In this document: one piece after another, positions 1-10,097 of the stretch
Layout of the letters: each line of letters opens with the position of its first letter
Position numbering within the stretch: the first letter of the stretch is position 1
Assembly (NCBI GenBank): GCA_032718475.1
Contig: JAUCBJ010001030.1
Location: 1-57,357, forward strand
Source: Nemertoderma westbladi
Taxonomy: Eukaryota > Xenacoelomorpha > Nemertodermatida > Nemertodermatidae
Direction: 5' to 3'
Length of the DNA: 57,357 nucleotides
Program-made: the position numbers and the translations under genes
The notes under the pieces: generated by a model
Databases searched by the model: none
Told to the model about the DNA's origin: nothing
What the model saw: the letters and a program-made list of their open reading frames with translations, nothing else

Positions 1-345
1 GGTGTAGGAATAACGGCAACAGGTTTCATAAAAACAAGTACAACATAAAATCGTGCTAGACAATTAGTCTTCCCCTCCCACTTGTCAAACGGGTAGAACA
101 TTAAATATATCCTCCCTCTCGTGAAGAAAGGCAATAATTGGCAACGAGAATCAATAGAACCGTCGACCGACTGTATTTCCTTATAAACCTTTCTTGAACT
201 CTAAACATTATAACACATTATTGCGCGCGCATCACATTAAGTGAAGCTAAAGAATATATACAGTAGTAGCAAATACAACTATATGGAGTTTACAGGTATA
301 TGAGACATTTCTTTTGAAAGCGCTTGATGGGTGTATACACTGTCA
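1..345. other. Noncoding flank, nothing recognised
   Basis: No open reading frame, tandem repeat or repeat-family match was seen here. It is AT-rich flank downstream of the 3' end of the minus-strand LINE that follows. Confidence 0.5.
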
Positions 346-2690
346 ACTACTACTAGGATCGGCATGCTGCATTGCAGCTGCATTTTTAAGAATGCTGTGC
401 CGGCTTGTCAACAAAATTGCACCGCCACAACTCCCTATCACCCATGACATTTGCTAGATCATCCACATCTTTAAGGCCAGTGTCCTTTAAGATGCGTCTC
501 AAGAAAGTCATGGGCTGTCCACCATGCTTATTCACTCCATGAGGCTGCCAAAGTACAAGATTATGCACTGGCTGGTCCTCACGGCGAAAGCAATGTCCTG
601 CAAAGCGGAGGCGATTTTGTTCTAGTGTCAAGCTTGGGGGAACCAATGAGACACCTCCAATGTTATATAGTGTCTGGTTGGAGATGTGTGCATTGTACTT
701 GACACAATGTACCCGGCGTAGCATTCTTGTGAATGTGCCATCCAGAGATTTGGTGTCCTCAGCAGTTAGAGCCCAGCATGGACTCCCGTAGAGGAGTACT
801 GGAACTACTGCTGCTCTAAATAATCGGACCTTAAGTTTCCGATTAATTCTAGGTGACTTCCAAATCCTGGAAAGCCTATTCAAGGCTGCCCATGCCTTTC
901 CCTTACGTATTCGAAGGTCCTCACCTGACTTCCGGATCCATGATCCCAGGTAACAGAAGTCGTCCACATGCTCAAGCATACCATCCTTTGAGCTTATGCT
1001 CATCCGATCAGAGACTTGCTGAGGACTTTCAAAGTTAACTGTCAGAATTTTGGTCTTTCTGGAGTTAATAAAAAGACCAACACTAGAAGCAGCATGTTCT
1101 AATGAGCTGAGGAGCCGCTGGGCTCCCTCTAATGATTCTGAGAGTACTCCTAAGTCATCAGCAAAGTCTAGATCAGTTAGGTACTTGGCAGGATTTCCTC
1201 GACTTCTGGAGCCAGTAGGTGGAGTTATCATCACCCCATCATCATTATGATGATCTAAGGACATGCGTAGAACATAGTCAACCACAATAATGAACAAGAA
1301 TGGTGCAAGTGTGTCTCCTTGGAGGACGCCCCATAACACTTCAAATGGTTCTGTGTCACCATCAACAGTAGACACAAATGTTGTCGAACCATCGTATACT
1401 GATCTGATTGCTGCAATAATTTCATCAGGAATCCCATATAATGAAAGTATGCTGAACATACGTGAGCGAGAGACTGAATCAAAGGCCTTGAAGAAGTCAA
1501 CAAAGATAACAGCCAGATGCCTGTCTTTCTTTTTTGATAACTCTTCAATTATCCTTCTAAGTGCCAAAATGGGCTCCATGGTCCCACGACCTTTACGGAA
1601 CCCATTCTGATTTCCACGTAGCAGTCTCTCAATGGGATCCCTGATGCGATTTAATAGAATTCTATTGTATAGTTTTGCAGCAATCGAGATCAATGAGATT
1701 CCCCGAAAAGAACCATAGAGTGTTAGGTTGCCCTTCTTGGGAACTGGCACCAACTTATTTGTTTTCATTTCTTGTGGGACTCGTGTTGTACGGTACATGT
1801 CTACTATGATGGGATAGATGAGCTTTAAACACTCAGGTATTTTAAAGACCTCAGGGGGAACACCATCTACTCCACTGGCACGATTGGTCTTAATGCTCTT
1901 TGCAGCAGCCTTCACTTCTGCAAAGGAGATATCGCCAATGGGAATATCTGGGAGTACAGACTCAGACACTTTTACTTCTATAAAGTTATCAGGCAATACC
2001 CTGTCATTATTGAGGAGCTTTTCAAAGTGGGCTTTCCAACCATTGAGGCGATCGGCTGGTGATTCAGCCTTAACCTTGGTGGTTGGTTGGCTTTTCCGCC
2101 CAGTAAGCAGATTGATCGATTTCCATGCCTGGGATGATTGCCTGCTGTCGTCAGCATCATTGATGGCATCAACCTGTTGGTTTATTAGCTCCTGTAGATT
2201 AACAGAGTACTGCCTGTTCAGGGACCTAGATGCAGCTTTAACTGCATTCTTGGCCGCTGTAGTCTGTTTGAGTCGGGACTCTTTCTGCGCCTTATGAAGG
2301 TCATTTCGGCACTTCTGAATTTTGTTGTCAGTCCAGGGGGCCCTTTTCCTGTTTCGAGGGTATACAGGAACTGTTTCTGCAGCTGCTAACTTAACTGCTT
2401 CTGTAAAGGCAGTATAGCCCTCACAGTGATCTGCCGCCTCAGAGGCAAGAGCCTAATACCTGTTGCTCAGCTGTAGTGTGAAGCTTGATCTCACACTTGG
2501 CTGTTGCAACAGAGAGGACCAGTCATGCCGTGGCAAGGCAGATTTCGATGTTCTGCTAGCACGCAGACTAAGTCTTACCTTGGCCACAATAAGGCGGTGA
2601 TCACTGGAGAAGGGTCGAAGTGTAAATGCATTACAGTCTTGTATAGAGCTCCTGTATTTCCTACGAAACAGAAACTGTCAATGTGTTCTA
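346..2690 (-). mobile_element. RTE-like LINE, 5'-truncated copy (L1)
   Basis: This non-LTR retrotransposon copy runs from the last part of its endonuclease domain (about 2680) through the reverse transcriptase to the 3' end. The endonuclease remnant carries the family's terminal SDHR motif (near 2600). The 3' UTR is only about 45 bases and ends in a short TAG-repeat tail (about 346-358), as is usual for RTE-type elements. The same family recurs at 10860, 12239, 44195, 45826, 46140 and 53700. The RTE assignment rests on the endonuclease-RT order, the C-terminal region with LLYGS and RRVHC segments and the microsatellite tail; a neighbouring LINE clade is possible. Confidence 0.88.
386..2680 (-). 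pseudogene. LINE ORF2: endonuclease C-terminus plus reverse transcriptase
   Basis: One reading frame is open from 2452 down to the stop at 386-388, about 688 codons. Counting from the leucine codon at 1996, RT motif A (FVDFFKAFDSV) is near residues 165-175, motif B (GVLQGDTLAPFLF) near 223-235, and the catalytic FADD box at 278-281. The C-terminal zone contains GHCFRREDQP. Upstream, the same frame continues into the endonuclease tail after one in-frame TAG (2453-2455) that looks like a glutamine codon changed to stop. At about 2680 the frame meets a TGA and the remaining endonuclease homology shifts frame. No 5' UTR or N-terminal endonuclease remains. Catalytic RT residues are intact, so the copy is fairly young, but the truncation and stop make it unlikely to be autonomous. 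Confidence 0.88.
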
Positions 2691-3299
2691 TTGAATATAC
2701 AGTATTGTCTTATTTTAGTACTGAACCGATTGCAATATGTAGGCCTACTACAGTAACATCGTATACGCAAAGTTCTGGGTATCACATACACGTAGTTTGA
2801 GTAGGACCTACGCGTAGTACCTACGCGTAATTAATGTTAAAGCTCTGAACCTGGTGATATATGCCCCAATAGGTCGAACTACGCGTAGGTCGAAAAGATT
2901 TACCCCAATATCCCTTTAATTGAAAATACTGATTATACCGCGGTTATACGGCGCCCACACTTTTCTTTACTGCAATGAAAGCCGGTGTACAGTACCTGGC
3001 TTCGTGGGGTTCCAGGACGAAGGTCAGGAAAAAAGCCCTTTTGGCCCGTCGACCCAAAACCGCTGCGAGGTTATTATGGGACAGGGTGGTGATGCTCGGT
3101 AGAGGACGGACGCTCTAGGACACGAGACACGTAGTAAAGTTAATTGTTAAAGATGTCCGCAACATTATTTTAGCTTTGTATTGTATTGTATTTATTTGTG
3201 TGAAATTAATTTCGCACTACCAAATCTCCAGGGCGACATATTTTCCATTAATAGAACAAGTACACAGAAGCCAGAGGCAACTCGAAGCCCCTCTTTCTA
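2691..3299. other. Noncoding, with CTACGCGTAG palindromes
   Basis: No credible gene. Between about 2803 and 2892 the 10-base palindrome CTACGCGTAG or close variants occur three times, two of them inside a facing GACCTACGCGTAG / CTACGCGTAGGTC pair separated by about 60 bases. This may be a small decayed inverted repeat. Confidence 0.4.
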
Positions 3300-3466
3300 C
3301 CCGAGGAGGGTAGGGATGGGCGCTATTCCTATCCCATCGAGTAACTCAACTTGTCCTCCATCAACCGCGACCCCAGTGGATTAAAGGAAGAGTTGTCCCT
3401 GGCAGGGCTCGAACCTTCAACCAATAGACTGTAAACCCAACATTTAATCAACTGGAATATCCCGCC
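3300..3466 (-). mobile_element. tRNA-derived SINE, copy 1
   Basis: Read on the minus strand from 3466, the copy starts GGCGGG, has a box-A-like stretch, then a box B (GGTTCGAGCCC) at about 3408. It continues into a tail containing TCCACTGGGGTCG and GGGATAGGAATAGC. The same order of blocks, with the same tail words, recurs at 37940-38073 on the minus strand. Two independent copies sharing the tRNA-like head and the unrelated tail support a SINE family rather than a tRNA gene. Confidence 0.65.
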
Positions 3467-3664
3467 TTATATTATATGAAGTTCCGGTATATTTATAGAA
3501 ATAATGTTATGCATAATTATGATGAACTCTACCTAAGATAAGATATAAATGAGGAATACTTCCGATATAATACAATGCACAATAAAAAATGAAATACGGA
3601 CAATACAGAGATAATACAGAGATTCCTAATTTTATTTATAACTGGCAACGTATATTAATTATTA

Positions 3665-3792
3665 TGGGTAGAATTATGGGTACATTGTAGGTACAAAACA
3701 GCACAACTTGGTACATTGTAGCATTGTAGGTACAAAACAGCATAACTTGGTACATTGTAGGTACAAAACAGCACAACTTGGTACATTGTAGC
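3665..3792. repeat. 31-bp satellite, left segment
   Basis: About three to four copies of a 31-base unit containing GGTACATTGTAGGTACAAAA followed by CAGCA(C/T)AACTT. One copy carries a partial duplication near 3720. The same unit in the same phase and orientation resumes at 4561, so this was probably one array split by the insertion at 3793-4560. Confidence 0.88.
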
Positions 3793-4560
3793 GCCAGCCT
3801 GGAAAAAGTCACCCAGGCGCGCACAACGCCCGCGCACTTCATTGCCAACCGCGCATTCCCATATAGAAAAATCGCGCACCCCAAGAATCTTAACCGCGCA
3901 CCCCAAAAATCTCAACCGCGCACCCAAAAAATCCAACCGCGCACCCCCAGACCCCGAAAATAAAAGGTAGGAGGATAGTGTGACAAACAAGTGTGGAAAC
4001 AAGTGTGACGGTATGCTGTTATGAAAGGTTTTATTAAAAAAATTTATATTTAAAATTGTATGCCTACAGTATATTTCTCTAGTTCAATTTTGGAATAAAA
4101 AATTTCATTGCGAAATCTAATAACTATTTACATACATGTATAATGCGTACATGGAGTTCTTGGAAATGCTGCGACCAGAGTAAGTACGGAAACGGAAATA
4201 AGGTAGCATAATGTAATCAGGTCATACTGTATGTTTAGGTTAACCGATCACAGTTCTGAATTAAAAATGTAATGTTCTTAGTGGAATCATATACATTTAT
4301 TGGTATATTTACATTCATATTTATGTACTTTTATTTGTTTATTTAAAGGTCAGCAATAATATTAAAGGTTTTAAAAAGAGCGCGCACACACACGCCATGT
4401 GCGCGCAAGCGCGTACACGTATGCCATGTGCGCGCAAGCGCGCACATGTGGCTTGCTCTGTGGGCGCACGGCGCACGTTTTTGGCCTTTTCTGCACACGC
4501 GCACCCATTATTTTACCGCGCACAACGCGTTTTAATTTTTGCAAACATTTTCCAGGCCTG
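3793..4560. mobile_element. hAT-like non-autonomous TIR element inside the 31-bp satellite
   Basis: The two ends face each other: left GCCAGCCTGGAAAAAG, right (reverse complement) CAGGCCTGGAAAATG, an imperfect TIR pair with the CAG start common in hAT elements. The flanks are ATTGTAGC (3785-3792) and ATTGTAGG (4561-4568), a 7-of-8 match in the right place for an 8-bp target duplication, and both are part of the satellite unit. The interior has no transposase. It holds GC-rich CCGCGCACCC repeats near the left end and CGCGCAAGCGCG repeats near the right end, with AT-rich DNA between. Inference: a hAT-mobilised MITE-like element that inserted into the array. Confidence 0.68.
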
Positions 4561-4874
4561 ATTGTAGGTACAAAACAGCATAACTTGGTACATTGTAGGT
4601 ACAAAACAGCACAACTTGGTACATTGTAGGTACAAAACAGCATAACTTGGTACATTGTAGGTACAAAACAGCATAACTTGGTACATTGTAGGTACAAAAC
4701 AGCACAACTTGGTACATTGTAGGTACAAAACAGCATAACTTGGTACATTGTAGGTACAAAACAGCACAACTTGGTACATTGTAGGTACAAAACAGCATAA
4801 CTTGGTACATTGTAGGTACAAAACAGCATAACTTGGTACATTGTAGGTACAAAGCAGTAGATAACTTGGTACAT
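4561..4874. repeat. 31-bp satellite, right segment
   Basis: About ten copies of the same 31-base unit as at 3665-3792. Variation is mainly a C/T change in CAGCA(C/T)AACTT. The last unit is altered (AAAGCAGTAGATAACTT). Because the unit lacks stops in several frames it produces spurious overlapping reading frames on the minus strand (repeated CCFVPTMYQV-like peptides). Confidence 0.9.
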
Positions 4875-4880
4875 AATACT

Positions 4881-5258
4881 TTAAGGAGAGTTTAGAATGG
4901 GTCCAAATTCATTGATTAATAGTAATCGCTCCTCTGAAGTAAGGCTTTCTAAGAAAAAAGGCTCATAAGTGAAGACGTCACAAAGCTTATATCCACGGAG
5001 CGATGCCATACTCATTGTGGTACTATGTCGTTCCAAACATCTCAGTCTTGGACAAAATGAAAAATTCATTTTACCATTTCCTTTCTCGCCCCCCAGGTTG
5101 ATCACTCCTGATATATTAATGTATATATGGCCTAGTGGTATAATTGAATGACATTTAACTCCAGCAAATTTCAATTCCTGTGCTGTCTCCCTACATAGTT
5201 TCCATGTTTGTTTGTAAAGTGATTTAATTATTATTAGATAAGTTTCAGTGTTCCACAT
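4881..5258 (-). CDS. Unknown 125-aa ORF
   Basis: An ATG-initiated frame of 125 residues with an in-frame TAA three codons upstream and a natural stop. Composition is protein-like, with even use of residues, several cysteines and a C-terminal EERLLLINEFGPILNSP. I recognise no family, signal peptide or membrane segment. It lies just downstream, on the same strand, of the methylmalonyl-CoA mutase fragment but is AT-rich, unlike that fragment, so the two need not be related. It may be a chance ORF or the remnant of a mobile-element gene. Confidence 0.25.
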   Translation of the reverse strand: MWNTETYLIIIKSLYKQTWKLCRETAQELKFAGVKCHSIIPLGHIYINISGVINLGGEKGNGKMNFSFCPRLRCLERHSTTMSMASLRGYKLCDVFTYEPFFLESLTSEERLLLINEFGPILNSP

Positions 5259-5280
5259 TCCGTTTTAAGTTGTTCCGCAT

Positions 5281-5856
5281 TCAGTTGTTCCCGCGTTCCG
5301 CCACTCTCCGAGCGACGAGTTCCACAACATCCGTCGCTGCGTCCGGAATTCGAGTCCCCGGACCGAATATCGCGCTGACCCCGGCCGCCCGGAGCTCGAG
5401 ATAGTCGTCGGGGGGGACGACCCCTCCGACCACCACCAGGATATCCGGCCGTCCCATCCGCGCGAGCAGCCCAACCAACTCCGGTACCAACGTCCGGTGT
5501 CCGCACGCGAGACTTGACACTCCGACGACGTGGACGTCCGAGTCGACCGCGTGGCGAGCGACTTCCTCCGGTGTGGTGAATAGCGGCCCGAGATCGACGT
5601 CGAACCCGAGATCTGCGAACCCGGAGGCGACGACTTTGGTGCCGCGGTCGTGTCCGTCCTGGCCGACGTGGGCCACGAGGATCCGGGGACGACGGCCCTC
5701 CGAGGCGAGGAACTCTTCGACGCGATCGATAACACGAGCCGCCTCCTCCCCGGAACCGAACTCCCCGATGTACGCGCCGGAGACCATCCGGTCGGATGCG
5801 GAATGCCGTCCGAACACCGACTCCATCGCGTCCGAGATCTCCCCGACGGTGGCGCG
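5281..5856 (-). pseudogene. MUT-like: Methylmalonyl-CoA mutase C-terminal (B12-binding) fragment
   Basis: About 191 residues match the end of mitochondrial-type methylmalonyl-CoA mutase, which isomerises methylmalonyl-CoA to succinyl-CoA with adenosylcobalamin. The frame runs [16 protein letters not shown], then DRMVSGAY, then the B12 fold: DGHDRG (His is the cobalt ligand; residues 57-62 from the Met at 5826), SSL at 104-106, GG at 134-135 and FGPGTRIP at 154-161. It ends in a proper TGA. All cobalamin motifs are intact. The substrate-binding barrel (about the first three quarters of a ~750-aa enzyme) is absent. Homology begins directly after an AG (5857-5858), so a splice acceptor is possible. 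Codons are strongly GC-ending and arginine is nearly all CGN, unlike everything around it. Options: terminal exon of a distant gene, retrocopy, horizontal transfer or assembly artefact. Confidence 0.85.
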
Positions 5857-6084
5857 CTGTAGTATACTGGTATAACTTGCAATAGGCCTATTACAGTATT
5901 ACAGTACAGCCGGTCAGCCGTTAGCTGGTTAGGCTAGTCCAGTAGTCAGTACAGCAGTAACAGAGTACGCCTAGGCAGTAGGCGACTGACAACTGACAGG
6001 TGTTAGTGTTAGGACTACTGCAGTACCGGTAGTACAGTAGTAGGGACCTACTGCAGCTAGGCTTGTACAGTCTTCAGTCTGACA

Positions 6085-6092
6085 GTTGTAGC
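6085..6092. repeat. Target-site duplication, left copy
   Basis: GTTGTAGC directly precedes the left end of the foldback transposon and is repeated exactly at 17508-17515 after its right end. An 8-bp duplication is typical of hAT-type and some other DNA transposases. Confidence 0.85.
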
Positions 6093-6390
6093 GGGTGTGA
6101 CTAATTACCCAAACGCACCCAATCGGCACCCAAACGCACCCAAACGGCACCCAAACGCACCCAATCGGCACCCAAACGGCACCCAATGGTACCCAAACGG
6201 CACTAAAAATGAACTGCCGGATGAAAATTACCCTCCTATAGCAGTATAGGGTACTCCCTGGCATCCTAAATCAGTGAGTCAATAGGTAAACGGTGAAATT
6301 AACCGGTACCTACCAAATATTGAAATACAGTACCGGCAGACTGGTATGTAGAATGGCTTTACTGTCTGACTGTACTGTAAACTGTTAGCC
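6093..6390 (+). repeat. Foldback left arm: outer end
   Basis: Positions 6110-6208 are short tandem ACCCAAACGCACCC / ACCCAATCGGC repeats. From 6209 to about 6390 follows a unique block (GAACTGCCGGATGAAAATT... to CTGTCTGACTGT). The reverse complement of both lies at 17217-17507 with only small indels. About 170 bp of extra sequence (6391-6560) separates this block from the tandem array and has no partner in the right arm. Confidence 0.88.
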
Positions 6391-6564
6391 ACTGAAATGT
6401 TAAATGCAATTGCGGTTGTAAATGTTGCGATGCGACTACCGACAAGCCTATTACCGATTCTTATAATAAAGTAAAGGATCAGGTTACATGGGTGGGCTTT
6501 TCTAGCCAAAACAATAAACGTTATATCAAGGTTTTTTTTGGAAAAGGCAAAAATAAACAATAAA

Positions 6565-8935
6565 CGTTTGGCGTTTGAGTATGTTAGACTGCCGTTTGGG
6601 TGGCGTTTGGGTATGTTAGAATGTCGTTTGGGTGGCGTTTGGGAATGTTATAATGCCGTTTGGGTGGCGTTTGGGTATGTTAGAATGCCGTTTGGGTGGC
6701 GTTTGTGTATGTTAGAATGCCGTTTGAGTGGCGTTTGGGTATGTTAGAATGCCGTTTGAGTGGCGTTTGGGTAAGGTAGAATGCCGTATGGGTGGCGTTT
6801 GGGTATGTTAGAATGCCGTTTGGGTGGCGATTGGGTATGTTAGAATGCCGTTTGGGTGGAGTTTGGGTATGTTAGAATGCCGTTTGAGTGGCGTTTGGGT
6901 AAGGTAGAATGCCGTTTGAGTGGCGTTTGGATATGTTAGAATGCCGTTTGAGTGGCGTTTGGGTAAGGTAGAATGCCGTTTGGGTGGCGATTGGGTATGT
7001 TAGAATGCCGTTTCGGTGGAGTTTGTGTATGTTAGAATGCCGTTTGAGTGGCGTTTGGGTATGTTAGAATGCCGTTTGAGTGGCGTTTGGGTAAGGTAGA
7101 ATGCCGTTTGGGTGGCGTTTGGGTATGTTAGAATGCCGTTTGAGTGGCGTTTGGGTATGTTAGAATGCCGTTTGAGTGGCGTTTGGGTAAGGTAGAATGC
7201 CGTATGGGTGGCGTTTGGGTATGTTAGAATGCCGTTTGAGTGGCGTTTGGGTATGTTAGAATGCCGTTTGAGTGCCGTTTGGGTAAGGTAGAATGCCGTT
7301 TGGGTGGCGATTGGGTATGTTAGAATGGCGTTTGGGTATGTTAGAATGGCGTTTGGGTGGCGTTTGGGTATGTTAAAATCCCGTTTGGGTGGCGATTGGG
7401 TATGTTAGAATGCCGTTTGAGTGGCGTTTGGGTATGTTAGAATGCCGTTTGAGTGGCGTTTGGGTAAGGTAGAATGCCGTTTGGGTGGCGTTTGGGTATG
7501 TTAGAATGCCGTTTGGGTGGCGATTGGGTATGTTAGAATGCCGTTTGGGTGGAGTTTGGGTATGTTAGAATGCCGTTTGGGTGGCGTTTGGGTAAGGTAG
7601 AATGCCGTTTGGGTGGCGTTTGGGTATGTTAGAATGGCGTTTGGGTATGTTAGAATGGCGTTTGGGTATGTTAGAATGCCGTTTGGGTGGCGTTTGGGTA
7701 TGTTAGAATGCCGTTTGGGTGGCGTTTGGGTATGTTAGAATGCCGTTTGGTGGCGTTTGGGTATGTTAGAATGCCGTTTGGGTGGCGTTTGGGTATGTTA
7801 GAATGCCGTTTGAGTGGCGTTTGGGTATGTTAGAATGCCGTTTGAGTGGCGTTTGGGTAAGGTAGAATGCCGTATGGGTGGCGTTTGGGTATGTTAGAAT
7901 GCCGTTTGGGTGGCGATTGGGTATGTTAGAATGCCGTTTGGGTGGAGTTTGGGTATGTTAGAATGCCGTTTGAGTGGCGTTTGGGTAAGGTAGAATGCCG
8001 TTTGAGTGGCGTTTGGATATGTTAGAATGCCGTTTGAGTGGCGTTTGGGTAAGGTAGAATGCCGTTTGGGTGGCGATTGGGTATGTTAGAATGCCGTTTG
8101 GGTGGAGTTTGTGTATGTTAGAATGCCGTTTGAGTGGCGTTTGGGTATGTTAGAATGCCGTTTGAGTGGCGTTTGGGTAAGGTAGAATGCCGTTTGGGTG
8201 GCGTTTGGGTATGTTAGAATGCCGTTTGGGTGGCGTTTGGGTATGTTAGAATGCCGTTTGAGTGGCGTTTGGGTAAGGTAGAATGCCGTTTGGGTGGCGT
8301 TTGGGTATGTTAGAATGCCGTTTGAGTGGCGTTTGGGTATGTTAGAATGCCGTTTGAGTGGCGTTTGGGTATGTTAGAATGCCGTTTGGAGTGGCGTTTG
8401 GGTATGTTAGAATGCCGTTTGGGTGGCGTTTGGGTATGTTAGAATCCCGTTTGGGTGGCGATTGGGTATGTTAGAATGCCGTTTGAGTGGCGTTTGGGTA
8501 TGTTAGAATGCCGTTTGAGTGGCGTTTGGGTAAGGTAGAATGCCGTTTGGGTGGCGTTTGGGTATGTTAGAATGCCGTTTGGGTGGCGATTGGGTATGTT
8601 AGAATGCCGTTTGGGTGGAGTTTGGGTATGTTAGAATGCCGTTTGGGTGGCGTTTGGGTATGTTAGAATGCCGTTTGGGTGGCGTTTGGGTATGTTAGAA
8701 TGCCGTTTGAGTGGCGTTTGGGTATGTTAGAATGCCGTTTGAGTGCCGTTTGGGTAAGGTAGAATGCCGTTTGGGTGGCGATTGGGTATGTTAGAATGGC
8801 GTTTGGGTATGTTAGAATGGCGTTTGGGTGGCGTTTGGGTATGTTGGAATGCCGTTTGGGTGGCGTTTGGGTATGTTAGAATGGCGTTTGGGTAAGGTAG
8901 AATGCCGTTTGGTGGCGTTTGGGTAAGATAGACTG
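6565..8935 (+). repeat. Foldback left arm: ~32-bp tandem array
   Basis: About 75 units built on GCCGTTTGGGTGGCGTTTGG followed by GTATGTTAGAAT. Recurrent variants (GAGTGGCG, GTAAGGTAGAAT, GGCGATTGG, GGAGTTTGG, and short units lacking the GGGTGGC half) come in the same order several times, showing higher-order units of several hundred bases. The array ends where AAGATAGACTGCATTC begins. Reading frames through it are a by-product of the repeat. Confidence 0.95.
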
Positions 8936-9475
8936 CATTCTTTATTATCTTTATTATGTTTCATTTATTGTATCTTTAATGTATTTATCTATAATGTTTT
9001 TCAAATTAATTTTCCCACGTCAAAACTCCAGGAGAAGTGTGATCAATTTCTGGCGAGCGTCATGGATGTTGTCAACATAGTAACCCGGAACTGCGGAATC
9101 TGGTAAAAGTTCGGATATCGTCTCCAAAAGCGTCCACGAATCACCGAGTCAACGATTCCTACGAGCGGAAGTCGGCGTCCTGTTTACTTATGGTTTAGCA
9201 TATAGAAGAAGTTCAAACGATGGGTAGAAGCAATCTCAGTCCCAGTAGACTGTTGGTTGGTTCGGAATTCCAGTTGTAGTTGTCGTCTCCTGTGTTTCGG
9301 GCGATCTGCGATGTGCCGAAGTGATGAATGAACATTTATCACTCAAAAATAAACATTACAATTTTTGAATAAAATTATACGTATAAATACTCAAGTACCA
9401 ACTGTTTTCCTATAAAGTGGTACTTTATGCAGCGTGATATAAATAGTTATTCTTAATATTGCTTTTCTATTTTTG
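8936..9475 (+). repeat. Foldback left arm: inner unique block
   Basis: Non-repetitive noncoding DNA that reappears inverted at 13846-14390 with high similarity, from GACTGCATTCTTTATTATC to TATTCTTAATATTGC. Similarity stops sharply at about 9475 on this side and about 13846 on the other. Confidence 0.9.
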
Positions 9476-9596
9476 GTATCGTATTTTTTACTAAAGTATT
9501 ACATAGTTTCTGTTCTACAGTACTACTGTAGAAATACTTTTTTGACAAATTATTTGGTTAGTCTATTACTGCAATAGGCTAAAATATTAACTATTT

Positions 9597-9734
9597 ATTG
9601 TACGGTAAATAAAATATGCTTTATTTACCGTTCGTCCCGAAATCTGTTATTTACCGGCCGAGCGAAGCGAGGAAGGTAAATAAGTCGGATCGAAGGGCGA
9701 AAAGGTAAATAACGTGTTTTATTTATCGTACAAT
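9597..9734. mobile_element. 138-bp hairpin MITE
   Basis: The ends are ATTGTACGGTAAATAAAA and, inverted, TTTTATTTATCGTACAAT (one mismatch in 18). Inside are further facing CGGTAAATAAA / TTTATTTACCG pairs, giving a nearly full-length hairpin with a CG-rich middle (GAGCGAAGCGAGG). It sits in the part of the left arm that has no counterpart on the right, so it may have inserted after the arms formed. Confidence 0.6.
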
Positions 9735-9845
9735 GTGTAATTTTATTGTTAAAATCATCCTAATTACTGTATTTTAATTATTCAAATTAATTATTAATGC
9801 ACCTTTCGAAAAAAAACCGTTGATTCATTATGAACTGCCGAGGGA

Positions 9846-9862
9846 GTTACCATAGCAACGTA
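9846..9862. promoter_or_regulatory. X-box-like site (RFX motif)
   Basis: GTTACCATAGCAAC fits the RFX consensus GTNRCC-NN-RGYAAC at every specified position. It lies inside the foldback element. Similar sites cluster at 12689-13110. Binding is inferred from the motif only. Confidence 0.35.
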
Positions 9863-10097
9863 ATTGTTTCCAACAAGTTTCTTTCTTTAAGTTAGCACTC
9901 TAGCTTTCTAATGATACCAATAATCCCGAATTATATTAAGGTGCAGCAGATTTATTTGAAAACAAACCGTGTCAAATTTTGTGGGACAACCTGTATATTT
10001 GCATGTAATAAATTGTGCGTTTATCGTTGTATAGTTATAGTTCCATTGTGCAGTATCTATTGAGAAATTAAAAAAACATTTGATTTGATTCGATTTA

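Noticed and set aside
4371-4874. Minus-strand frame of 167 codons with repeated CCFVPTMYQV peptides
   Set aside because: A by-product of the 31-bp satellite, open in three frames at once.
5265-5882. Alternative 205-codon frame over the mutase fragment
   Set aside because: A shadow frame created by GC-rich codons. The mutase frame has clear homology and all motifs.
6538-6747. Frames in the foldback arrays (also 15986-16318, 16521-16757 and 16992-17258)
   Set aside because: Translations of the ~32-bp tandem units.
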